This document shows, piece by piece, positions 37,601-50,500 of a stretch of DNA of 64,000 nucleotides. The first letter of the stretch is position 1. Each line of letters begins with the position of its first letter. Origin of the DNA: Chiua virens (Eukaryota; Basidiomycota; Agaricomycetes; Boletales; Boletaceae). The position numbers were made by a program, and so were the translations under genes. The notes beneath the pieces are model-generated. The model saw nothing but the letters and a program-made list of their open reading frames with translations. It was not told where the DNA came from and made no database searches. Location: positions 1,178,001-1,242,000 of the forward strand of contig JAHNUO010000009.1 of assembly GCA_019787685.1 (NCBI GenBank), given 5' to 3'.

Positions 37601-40600
37601 ACATAATCCAAAGTACATGACGATGGGTTCGAAGGAACCTCGGTGACAGACAAATGCTGCTTTCCATTCATCGCCTTCTTTGATGCGTACGTTATTGTAT
37701 CCCCATCGGAGATCCATTTTTGTAAATAGTTTGGCGTCTTTTAATTTATCCACAAGCTGCGATATGAGCGGCAAGGGGTAGTTATTCTTAGTTGTATATT
37801 CGTTTAGATATCGGTAATCTTGGACCATTCGCTTCTTTCCATCTTTCTTTGGGACAAAGAAGACCGGAGATGTCTGTTCGGACTTAGAGGGTCTGATGTA
37901 ACCTTTCTTTAATTGGTCATCAATGAATGCAGAGACCTCCTCTTGTTCTGTGACAGAGAGGGGTATTAAGCGACCCTTCTTGGGAACGAAAGACTCTTTT
38001 AGGTCAATGTGGTGATCCCATGGTTTGCGTAATGGTATCCTTTCGGATTCCATTTTTCCAAATACTTTAGCATATTTTAAATATTCTCGTGGGACCATCT
38101 CTTCAAGAGTACGTTCCTTAGGAGGAGGAGGTGGAGTTTCCATGTTTGCGGTAAAAATGCGAGATTCCGCGATAGAGTTTGCATATTTTAGTTCTTCTGC
38201 AATAATGGAATCCAAGAAGTCGTCTTCATCTTGTGAATGGCACGACTCTGGGCATCTTCTCATCGTTACGTTTCCAGTCGACCAGTCAATATGGGGATTG
38301 TGGTGTTTTAGCCATGTGAATCCGAGGATAAGATCATTCTTTCCAAGGTTGGTAATTTCGGCATCCACTATTTCCCTGTGACCTTTGTAATCGATCAAGA
38401 TTTGTGTGGCGTGAGTTATTGCGCCTGCTTGGTTCTTAGTTCCATCCACGTTGAATACTTGTATAGCATGGGGAAGCGCATGAGTGGGAAGGTTGTGCTT
38501 TGCGACGTAATCTTCGTGTATGAAGATCGCATTAGCTCCACTATCTAAGAGCGCTTTTGCTCCAACATAGCCAATTTGGTTTACTGGGGATACCAAAATT
38601 GGTAATACTATTTCTTTTTCTAGCGATGTAGATCTAATGAAAGACCCATCAGGGATTTGTTTTGGGACAGAATTAAGCACGGAACTATCGTGTCCGCCAC
38701 GCTCCGCAGAGACGCTGTCAACGCTTTCGTTTTCTGTTGTTTTTGGTGAGTTTGACAGTTTATCCTCTTGTTTAGGAGGTGTTTCGGAGTAATTGAAATC
38801 AAACTTTAAAGAGATAGAGTTTTCATGTTCTTTTGGAATAGGGGTGCGAACGTGAGATCCCAGTTTACTCAGTTCGCCTTGCCTTTTCCCTTTCCGTTTT
38901 TGTTTTCATACATATCAAAGTAGTACGCTTGGACTTCCTCAGGGGACATCCCTCGGATGGCGGCAAAGGGGTCTTTAGCCGGTACAGATGGGGAAGTGGT
39001 GGAAGTAGAAGATATTGTTTTCTTCTCTTCCTTGTTTGTCGAGTGGACTTTGCGCGAACATTGCGTCTTATGAGATCCACCGTACCACTTGCATTCACTG
39101 CACTGGTTTTTGGTTTTGGTGCATTCATTGGTTCTGTGACCTGCACCGCCGCAGTTGTAGCATTTGTTGGAGTTATTGGTCTTCTTTTGACCAAATGCTC
39201 GTACTTCTTTTCCTGTGAACCAGCCATCTTCGTCTCTTTCGGCGTAAGTGGCTTGGCCAATGTCCATAGCATTGGGATCCTTGTACTTTTTGTAGCGATC
39301 TGGTCGCACGTAATTAAGTGCTTCCATGGCATTTCCTGCCGTGCGGATCCAGGAGAGGTAGGTTATGACCGCGTGATCACGGTCCGGTTCATATTCTGCG
39401 TGTTTGGGGTCCATGTACATTGCATGGAAGGGGTCAACCCTGTGCCCATCACGGAAGATTTGGTAAATGATGGAGTGGGCTGTGTTTGCCTCAAGGAGTC
39501 TTATCGCATGGGAAGGGTCAATGTGTGCTTGTAGCCACAGAGCCTCCCATTGAACAATATAGTCTTCTACTCTCATCGTTCCTTGTTTGAGATTTTCTAA
39601 TTGGGATCTAGCCCAATCAACCTTGTTGTTTTGTCGGAACATCCCTTCGATGTCCTGTACTAATGTTGCCCATGTGAGAGCGGATCCTTTAGCTAAGCGC
39701 GTTTCTGCGAATTGCGCTGCTTTCTTTCCTTTTAACCGTGAGAGTACGGCTTGTACGGCCCTGTATGAGCCCTTGGGAATGGCGAGATTGTTTACTTCGA
39801 GCCATCCTTTCATTTTGGCCCACCATTCTTCGAATTTGGCCATTTCTCTGTCATATGACCCTGGGTCTGCGAAGATTTCGACTTTAGAAGATGAGATAGC
39901 CGCTTGCGGCGGTATAACGGGTAGAGCATTGAGTTGCCCCTCTAGGGCGGCTATGAGTGTTGCTTGTTCAGCAACGAGGGTGAAGGCGGCCATTAGACGA
40001 TCTCCGTTTGTGCGGGAGGTGTCGTTTAGGACTCCGAGTGCAGTGTGGTAATCCATATTTTATTTTTTAGTTGTTGGATTCGTTATCCCAATCTGCTGCG
40101 TTTACTGGGGCGTTCCAAGGACCAGCGGTGTTGTTAATAACGGGGGGTGCTTGGTATTGGTAGTCCTGTTGCTCGTATGGTGCGTAGAGGGCAAAGATAA
40201 TGGTGTGTTCGTTGAATTGGATTCTGAAGTTCAGGGATCTTTGGTAGTCGATCAAGTTCTTTGAGACTTGGTAAAGGATAAAAAGGACTGTGAGGAAGAT
40301 TACAAAGATTGCTGCGAATATGAAGTAAGCTAGCATCTATTGGATGTATCTTCCAGGGAGTCTAAGTGTGTTTCGAGGCCTGAAGTAAGGGTACTCGAAA
40401 TTATCGTATTGGGAGTAGGGGCGGATTCTAGTAGGTACTCGATTCGCCTTGTAGCGTCTCAGGATCCTCTTTCTCTCGAGGTCTGTCCTGGCGTTCCTTC
40501 TCTCAATCTCTCTGGGTGGGAGCCAATCGTTTGGGTCTCCTAAACTTTCCTCCGATGGTTCTCTCAAAGGAGCTGGTGGGAAAGGTGATGGTTCTCTTTC

Positions 40601-41567
40601 GGGAATGGGAGCGGGAAAGTATTCGCGCTTAACCTCAACTTCCTCGGTTGGATACCTAAGTGCCGGGCTGTCGGACCAGGTTGACTCTCGTTCACTAGAG
40701 TAGTCTGGTAAGGGAGTGGTTTCCCCTATAAAGTGGCCTAATAAGGCGTGGAAAATTTCGGTGTCGGTGCGGTCTTCGGGATCAAGGTCCTCGAGAGCGA
40801 CGACTTCTGCGAGATAAGCTGCGTCGAAGACATAAGGTTTGTCGACGAGGTCAGGGTAAGCCTCTGCTGCTGCTGCGATAGCGGAGAGGGGTAAGTTTGA
40901 CACTGATTGGGCAGATCAGTTAAGGTCTCCTTTCTGGTCAAGGGTGCGCTATTTGCTTCTGCGATTGCTAGACCTTGAGTCTTTTGCAATTCGGCTTATT
41001 GGTAGCAAATGTTCCAACTACTTTTCAAACTTGGGACTTACTTGGGCCCGGTTGTGTTATTTTGTAGTAGGGGCTACGACGAGGTTGTGACTTGACAGTA
41101 GTCGATCAACGGTGAAGATAAACAACAAAGTTCTAATGAAACAACCTAGAACAACCTAGACTGTTAAAGTTGTAGTGGTGTAGTGAAGAGGGGGTTCAGT
41201 CCAGTGAAGAGGCGAAAACTCCAAGAGAACTTTGTTAGAGCTCTCTGGCTGTCATTCATGGGGTTTATATACTACATGGATATCGGAGTTCTAATCTGAG
41301 TATGAACTACGTAGATAAGCATACTGCATCCTATTGGATGATAAGGTGTGAATAAATATGAGTCATAGATAAGAGCATAGCCTTGCACTGCCGATGATGA
41401 GTCAGTGATAAGGGAAATGAATAGATAAGGACATGAGGTGATGGATGCTGTGTTATGTGTGGCAGTCAATCGGATGTGATCCTTTGGACAGCCTTGACAT
41501 GAGGCATGTGTTTTAGAATAGGTCAAATGTGGGAGTTGTGAAGTGAGGAAAAGTTGGTATTGTAACA
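34649..41567 (-). mobile_element. structurally complete Ty3/gypsy chromovirus with TATGC target duplication
   Basis: Both ends are 431-bp LTRs (34649-35079 and 41137-41567), differing at two positions by eye. Perfect TATGC repeats flank the whole unit (34644-34648, 41568-41572). From 5' to 3' on the minus strand: LTR, primer-binding site, leader, 188-aa ORF, 89-aa ORF, gag, -1 frameshift site, protease-RT, RT-RNase H-integrase-chromodomain, polypurine tract, LTR. The 6919-bp unit is CpG-rich in an otherwise CpG-poor neighbourhood, consistent with a recent insertion. Two 1-nt frame changes near the RT active site probably make this copy non-autonomous. The chromodomain at the end of integrase places it with the chromoviruses. 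Confidence 0.95.
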
Positions 41568-44500
41568 TATGCTCTGACTCTCATTACTTAATACCCATCC
41601 TAGCTGGCAGGTTCCATGGAGTATTCAAGTTCGGAGTATTCAATGCGGTACAATTGGCATGCTTTGACCAGGTTTGAATCATTTTAGACTTGGATGTAAG
41701 GCATGGAAACTCATTCTTTATGCAGGTCCTAGGTTTGGATGAAAACTTGGTAAGTAGTTTTAATTCCAGGTAGCCTGGTAAATCTAAATTAAGTTCCCAG
41801 ATTATCAGTGGTTGGTTTTGCAACTTGTGTCTTGTCCATTACCCTTGACCCCCCTGTTAGCACCTACTGGATGTGGAAAAACTATTCTCTTCAAGCTGAG
41901 CATGATCTGAATTTTTACATAATCTGCAAATAATCCATGATCTGCCAAGTGTGTTTACATTGTGCCAACAATGGTCAGGCTTTCTCTCTCAACTTCAAAT
42001 GTCATCCCACTTAAGATTTTCAGGCCTTATGTACTGAGAAGTACAATGAGTGGACTGCAAAATTTTGAGGACTTGAAATTAAATGTTAGCCACATTTGCA
42101 ATGCCAAGGTCACAATAGTGATTATCCAATACCTCTGTGGTCAGGCTGCAAACTAACTGGTAACACGTTCACATTGGGAAAGGGAATATGGGGTGACGCC
42201 AAAAGCTCACACATAATGTAAGTTCAAGGGCAAGCCCTGCTGATAATTATTCAGATGTGTTATTTTCACAGCATAACAACAGTAAGGAGGATTCACTATA
42301 TTGTTTTTAAATCATTTTCCACCCATTTTAGGTAGAGAAGTGGGACAGTTTGACCCAAAATTGGTGTACCTACACTCTTCTCTGTATGAGTCATACGATG
42401 ACATTCAGATAGGTCTGATCATGCCAAGATCCTATCACATATTAAGCTATTCCTCATGGATGAAGTAAGTCAACTGTATTGCTTTTGATATATGTATGAT
42501 AATTTATGTCATATCTAGGTCCACATCCTAAGTGAATCATGAGGAGCACTCTTGAAGTCATAATTTCCCATATGAAAGTGTGTGGAACTGGCACACAATT
42601 TCTTCTTGTTTCCACCACTATTCCCAGCATGAAAGATGTCGCATGTTGGATTGGGAGTGCTGACAGAAGTGGTCAACCCACTAAAATATTTCAGGTTGAT
42701 TAACATCCTCACATGCTCTCATGGCCTAACAATTTTTGCAGTTCGGTAATAAATTCCAGCCTTGCCAGTGTACCAAATTTGTCTATGAGGTGACAAAACC
42801 TCAAGGGCAGAATGATTTTGCATATGCCTGTACCCTTGATTTGCACCTATTCCCTGTGATACAGCAACACTCCACCTGTTATAATCACAACTTCACTTAT
42901 CAATCTTTCACTCCTACTTAACTCTTTCCATTATCTATTATGGCATATCTTGCCTCATGCCAAGGCTATACTCAGGACCTTATCCTATTCACCACCACAT
43001 CATGACTCACAATGCAGTGCTTATGAGTATAACATGTGCATATTGCATTGTTACAGCATTGTATCCTCACATCTTTATCTTATGACTCACCATCACCACC
43101 AGATACCTGTGCACCTCATGGTTTTCTCATGTATTCACACCTTATCCTCCAATAGGATACTTCAGACTTATATATGTAGTTCATACTCAGATTAGAACTC
43201 TGACATCCTGTAGTATATAAACCCCATGAATGTAGCCAAGGGAACTCTAACAAAGTTCACCTTTGGATATTCCCCATTGTCTCTCATAGATGGATATTCC
43301 TCTGTAGTTCTCACCTCACTCATTGGACTCTTGCTCATTGCCATCTGCAACCATCACTTACTCATTGCAAGTCCTTCATTTGTTCTGGGTTGTTACACCA
43401 CCAATAAACCAATCCTGATCTTCTGTCCCACTAGGAAAGATAGGCAGGGTCTATGATCTTTGACATACACAGTTTACCAGCTTGATGTCACATGTAGGCA
43501 CACTGGATACAGCAAAGCAGTTGGCAAAGGACTATGAGAAAGCCACAAAGAAGAAAAAGAATTTCCCTTGGCAACCTCCTGCACAGTATGCTTCTGCATT
43601 CCTGGGGATTCCTTGCTTATTTCTATTTAGTATTGACTGGAGATTTCATGACAATGACTTGACCAGTGTGTTTATCTCAGTATTTGTGTGAGTTGGTCAT
43701 GTGACTAATACAGCACAACACAGCTATGTGGTGGCAAAGCCCCCATTCCAAACTTGATGGCAGGTTGGTGTGCTCATGAAGTCAGTCAACATGCCTGTTT
43801 GCTTCAGTTGTCAAATGATGCTAGGGAGTAATTGTTCAAACACTAGCTTACCAGGTGCCTGAAAGAAAATGGCCACACAACATCATCACAGACTATCCTG
43901 TTCACCACATGGAGGTTCCCTATATCATAGTAGATGTGAACTGCATCCTACATCAGAGTTGCACTCAAGTGGAAACATATTACAGCAACTCAGCAACTCA
44001 TAAGGAAACCACTGACAGATATGTATACCCTAACCATTGCACAGCTTCATCACAATTCCTGACTGTCCCCAGCATGATTTCCACATTCCAATTGTGTCTG
44101 CTAATTTCAAAATGAACTATGACTCAATGGGCAATTATAAGCGAGGATAGCACTGAAGCTTGGAGTAATTCGTGATGATAATGTTCACCGAAGGTATCAT
44201 ATTGCAGTCTTCTAGCACACCCAAGCATCTGTAGTACATCTTGGGAAGACAACTTGACCTGTTAACTTTTCTCAGGGTTATATATCTGTACTCTCTTGAT
44301 GATAATGGTATATGCAGTTTGGTTGACACCATGTGAGGGTCGCTGGGCAAACCAACACCTGTATAGCACCATCTGCGAAAAGGTTCTCCACAAAGGTCTT
44401 ATCTTCTCTTGACATACCAGTGTGACAAATTGTGAATCCAAAAGGAAGGAGGTCCCTCAGGTTGCTGTTCTTTACACACTCTTCCTCAGCCTTCAAAAAA

Positions 44501-47500
44501 TCTCACCAGTGGCACTGTTAGCTCAAATGAACTGTGGTTGATGGTTTCCTTTTCCGATGCCATGTTGTATATGAACTTGGCAGTCCTGGTGGTCTCCTTG
44601 CAGGGTTGAACAAAGACAAGAGCTTGGTTCTTCCTGGCTTGGTGAAGGAGTTTTTCATAGTAAACTTCATTCATGACCTGGAAGTGCCTGATAGCTTTCT
44701 TTTCAGTGACACTGATGAATTGTTGTTGAAGTCCACATGGACGGTACAAGGTATTGAAGTAGAAGAGTCCTTTCGATTTGTCCACTTGGAGGAACATGGC
44801 TACATCTTGGTAATAGGGCAGCATTGTAGATAACCCAACAAGCTGAATGTCGTCACTGGTCTGCTTCATTCTCTGAATAGTATGTGTGATGACACTTTTG
44901 ATGATGGGACCATGCTTGTCAATGATCATGAGCCAAACAAGATTCATATGTATAGCTGGTGTCAGTGCTCTTGCAAGTGATGACATCCCAGTGGTTATGA
45001 TGATTTGGGTCTCAGAGATCTGCTGCTTCATCATTTGAGAATCACTGATCAGGTCGCCAACTTTGACACTAAAAGTGGCAGTGAGATGGGAGGTAAAGCT
45101 GGCAACAATCTCTTGCATGAGAGCTTTCATGGAGGTGATATAGACAATCTTGAATTGATCGGCTATGAACTCACCAGTCTCTTTGTCCCAGTATTTTACC
45201 AGCTCATTTAGAACTTGACATGGCAACATTGATCTAGAAACATGCAATGAGAAATGCCATAACATGTGATCTTTTAACTTACCTTTCCAGCACCAGTTGG
45301 CACACAAAGCAGTAATGGCTTGTCGGTTCTGAAGGCAACAGGAGACAACTTGCTTTGTACCCAATTGAGTTTTGGGACCATGAATGTAGCCCATGCCCAC
45401 ACTGGCAACTTTATTATGGGAATGAGCTCATCATCATTGCCAACCTACTTCTGGGTGGGGATGTGGATCTCAGGCTCATAGTCTTTCCCACTTTCTTAAA
45501 AGACCCTTCTAGAAGCTTGCATTTCTTGTTTGACATCAAGTACCCTCCTTGACTGAATGCCATGCTCTCAAGGTCAATGATCCTCTTCAGTTGGACAGTG
45601 GACTTGGAGGGAGGGAAGAGTCACAGTTTTGGGTATGGCTACAGCTGCCTCTTTGACATTGATGTCCATTGCATCATTGTGAGTCTTCTTGGCTTGTCGA
45701 TTGCCCACCAATTCCTCTCACTGAGAATCTATCCAATATCCTTCTCCTGCATCCATGACCTCTACATTAACCCATTCATCTGCATCGCTTCACATCAACT
45801 GGTTCTTGCAGTGCTGCAAAGTTTATTCCAAGCCAAGGATAGAGAGTGTTATGGCAGCTCTGTCTGCAGCTGTGACAGGGTCAGGATAGACCTCAGAAAT
45901 CTGTTGTTGGACCCAGAAACCATTGATGGTGTGAGGGGAGATGATGTCCTTGTCTGCTTTGGCTTTCTCAACTTGAGAGGCTCTGGGAGACCTATCAACA
46001 ATGGGCTCATCAGTCCCTGCATCCTGCCCTCCTTCACCTTCTTCCTCTTTCTCAGGTGATAGCCTCATTAGGTCGCTTGGCAGTCATAGTGATATCTCCA
46101 AGAGATGCCAGCTTTCCAAGGCACTGCTGTCTGAAATCTAGCATAGATCGATCACATAAGTAATGTCAGCAATGGCACCAGCTGGTCAAGTGCTTATCTC
46201 AGCCCATCTCTATCTGTTCATTGTGCATGCTCATCTGTGTTGTCAATTCATCATTTGATTTGGTGCAAACACCTGACCATGTCTATCATGTCACTGTGTA
46301 TCTCAAAATGATTGCAAATAGTGGGATAAAGCACAAATCTTAAATATACAAGCTGCAGATGGCATGTTAACCCAAAGGTGACACATGGAATCCGAAGGGA
46401 TACTCACATTGACAAGGGCAACCAAGATATCCTTCTATGAACTTCTCACCATTAGCATTGACTTTACCTACTCCCTCAAATACATGGTCAGAGTCAATGT
46501 GTCATGAATGGTCATCCATATCTGGGGTGAATGAGGGACACGAAACAAGTGAGAGAAAGACTGACTGCATGCCATAATGTAACTTTTACCTAAGGCAAGG
46601 CCACACTTTGTGCAGATGAGGTTCAAATGACAGAGATACTCACTCTCACAAAGAGACTGCTGCTTGCCATCTGCATGATCAATGGGGAAGAACTTTGCAG
46701 CAATGACTTCACTACAATCCTGTGAGATGATGAACAGATGATGATGAGGAGTGGATGTAAAAACAGACCATGCATTTGAAGCAGTTGAGGTGAAAAATGG
46801 TTTCGAAAGCATGGGTGAAAGCACCCTGCATCAGAAGGTCACATGCTCGGCATAGTCTGAAGTTGGCAAGGTGTGTGATTAGTGTGTTCAATGGGATGAT
46901 ATGAACAACTCATGATAAAGACAGGTTTGACATGGCTGAGGTGGATGTGAGGGGACCACCCTTATTTGGGGAACTAGATCCAGATGAGTAGGTATTGGCA
47001 GAAGTATTGGAAGTGGTGCTGTTGTGGTGTGGCCTATCAGAGGATGGTTGGAAGTGGGGGTGTGGGTGGAGTGATTTGAAGGACTGCAAGGAGTTGTTGA
47101 ATAACTTGTGGAGAGAAAGGGAGGGAAGGGAGCAGGAAAAAGAGAGAGAAGATGGCTGGATCATTAGTGTTTTAAAGGCTGGTCTGGTCCAGTTTTATAT
47201 GGTCCAAATGAGGCAACCAGACCAAGTCTGGTCTTAGTAAGCTTCCAAAAGTGGTAGGACCAGACCAAAACCGCAAAAAACTGGTCCTAACAACTTTAAC
47301 AACTTTTTAGGACCAGTTTGGACTGGTTTTTCGCAAAGACCGGCTTAGTTGTCTGTTTACCGAATTTAGACTCGATTCTTTCCTCTCTGGGTATCCAATG
47401 TTCATGGGAATCGGTCCAGAAATGACCGAGATATCATCATTTTCGCGTCACATGTTATCTATAGGATTATCTGCTCATCTGCAATAGAGATCACAATCGA

Positions 47501-50500
47501 GATGGGTATGTTCGCACGATTCACACTTTGTCATCAGTGTATGTAATGTAGAATAGACCCCTGGCATGCTGTGGATCTAATAATCGTGAGAATCGATTGA
47601 TAAATGGCCAAGCTATAGCCATTTCCAGGTTGGATATCATATTTAAGGAATACAAACTCAATTTTGATTGTAAAAATTCCAAATAATTACCTAAAATACT
47701 GCAAAGATTTTGGAACGTAGGCCAGAGTAGGGGGATGTCATGGAAAGGGTTTTTGAGCTTTTGAAATCACAAGGGTATTTGGGTATTATTAGTACTTGGT
47801 ATAGCCTCCTTTTGCTTTAAGCACTGCCTGAACCCTCTTAGGCATGCTCTCAATCAATTTCTGACACTCCTCCACTGGTATTCTCTCCCAAGAGAGGGAT
47901 TTAATCATAATAGTAGTTGAGAATTAAGAAGTGTGTGAACTTTTTAAAACTCAGACATGCTATTTACATGTATATCCTTGTTTTCATTAACAAATAATGA
48001 CAAACATTGAATGATTTGATTGAGATCCTAATTATCATTTCAAAAGCTCAAAAACCCTTTCCATGACATGGCTGTTTCAAAATGGTCATATATTAATGGC
48101 ATGTGAACCAAATCACATGATCTTTGGGACTGAGTTGTAGCTGAGAGTAGGTGCTATTTATAACTCCACCAAAGCTAAGCAAGATTCCCACAGTGTCTGG
48201 CAGTGCATGAAGCACACTGCAGTTGCAGTTAGTATGGAAAGGGTTTTTGAGGTCACTGTATGGAATGACCACCAAAACCTTACATGGTTTATGACATGCC
48301 AAGATCTTAACTGAAGACAAGCGAGATGGGCCCAATACCTCTCATGCTTTAATTTCACTTGGCACCACAAGGCAGGGGTCACCATGGGAAAAGCAGATAC
48401 TTTAAGCAGGAGGAAGGACCACATGATTGGTACCAAAGACAACAATAAAGGAATCCTTCTCATGGATCCATCTAGAATTCAATCAGCTATCACTCTTCTA
48501 TACAATGGTGATCAATTTCTCGCCGACATACAACATGAAACTATGAAACTATCACCTAATGCCATGAAACATTTCCTATCTATCAGATATTCAGCTGAGG
48601 ACACCTTCCTTAGAAAGGGGGGTAGAATCTTCATTCCCAATGCTTTATGCACCAAATCCATCACCATGTTTCATGACACACCTGAAGCTGGATACCCCAG
48701 TCATGAGAAAACTTTAGAGCTTCTCTCTCACACTTACATTTGGCCACAAATGAATGAAGAAGTCAAAACTTATGTCTCACACTGTGAAAGATGCAATCAA
48801 TTCAAGGGTTCTAATCAGAAATCAGCAGGACTCCTGCAACTCTTAGAAACACTGTCATTACCATGGGAAGATATCTCAGCAGATTTCATTACAGATCTCC
48901 CACTTTCACACTCCTATTATTCCATTCTCATGGTTGTGGATCACTTCTCCAAAGAAGTTGAATTCATTCCATGCCACAAAACATGTACATCTATGGATCT
49001 CGCTAAACTATATCTCTCACACATATGGAAACACCATGGCCTCCCCAAAACCACTATATTAGACCAAGGACCACAATTTGCTTCCCAACTTATGAAAGAT
49101 ATATGCTCAGGGTTAAAGATAACACCTAAATTAAGCACTGCTTATCATCCACAAACAGATAGACAATTGGGATGAATGAGTTGAGAAGTGCAACAGTATC
49201 TTCACATGTTCTGTGCAGAAAAGGATAACACATGGGCCAATTGGCTTCCTCTCACACAATTCTCATATAACAGCAAGAAACACACTGCCACTAAATTCTC
49301 ACCATTCGAAATCACACACTCCTACATCCCTAGAATGGGAATTATGCCACATAACATGAAAAACCCGGCTGCTCAAAACTACATCATGGATTTCTCCAAA
49401 GTTCTAGAGCAAACCAAATCCAATATAGATAAGGCTGTGGAACATATGAAAAATGTTGCAGATAAATCGAGATCAGAACCACCCTCCTACTTGATTGGCA
49501 ACAAAGTCTGGCTCTCAACTGCAAACCTAAAAATAACACAATACCCCAAATTCATAGACAGGTGGATTGGACCTTATGACATAATATTCATGTATGGCCT
49601 GAACACTCTTAAACTTTGGCTACCAAAAACTTGTGAATACATCTAGTTGTAAATGTTTCTCAGGTCAAACCCTACAAGGAACACCTTGCCAATCAGCCAG
49701 TTTATAAAGCATAGCCCATTGCAATTGGAGATGACCAAGAAGAAGAATTTGAAGAAGACTACATTGTCAACTCCTGAATGAAGGGACGACACCTAGAATA
49801 TCTCATACACTGGAAAGGCTATGATGATGATGAAAGAACATGGGAACTGCTAAAGAATCTCACAAACACTCACAAATTAATATCAGACTTCCACGAAGCA
49901 TACCCTGAAGCTCCATGTTGTCTAAAAGTCACATTCACTGAATTTAATGCCATGTTCTGAAAGTGTGAACAAGCAACCAAACCCAAACTCAAAGATTCAG
50001 TTCATCGGTTAAATTATGAAACTTTAGATCATGATCATTCAGAGTCTGATCATCAGATGGGGGGTAGTGTTATGATCCCAACGTTTCATCCCTCAATAGA
50101 TTACACTTTCAATCTTTTCTAATTATTACAGCATACCTTGCCTCATGTCAAGGCTGTCCAAAGGATCATAACCAATTGGCTGCCATACAAACACAGCATC
50201 TATCACCTCATGCCCCTTATCATTTCATATTTCATATCACTAACTCATCATAACTGTGCAAGGCTATGTTCTCTATCTATGATTCATACCCATTCACACC
50301 ATATCATCCAATAAGATCCAGTATCCTTATCTACATAGTTCATACTCAGATTAGAACTCTGACATCCATGTAGTATATAAACCCCATGAATTGAAGCCAG
50401 AGGACTCTAACAAAGTTCTCTTGGAGATTTCGCCTCTTTGACTGGACTTCCACATTCTCTCTCAACCACTACTACTTTAAGCGGTCTAGTCTTTGATCTA

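Larger units (their letters stand above)
33681..43690 (+). pseudogene. HFM1: HFM1/MER3-type meiotic DNA helicase, split by a full gypsy element and a further LTR
   Basis: MER3/HFM1 is a Ski2-family 3'-5' DNA helicase needed for meiotic crossovers. The pieces, in order, are GWRLHPVSELHALKKYA just left of the gypsy insertion, then FKFGVFNAVQLACFDQV (about 41613-41668), APTGCGKTILFKLSMI (Walker A, about 41860-41908), CVYIVPT, VEKWDSLTQNW (about 42332), HIKLFLMDE then VHILSES across a 54-bp intron (DEVH box), FQPCQCTKFVYEVTKPQGQN and LFPVIQQHS. After the second LTR come NKPILIFCPTRKD and LDTAKQLAKDYEKATKKK. A TGA at 42540-42542 replaces an expected Arg. The N-terminal region (33.7-34.6 kb) includes a tandem duplication. 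Everything after the helicase motif IV region is missing. The span includes the inserted elements. Confidence 0.8.
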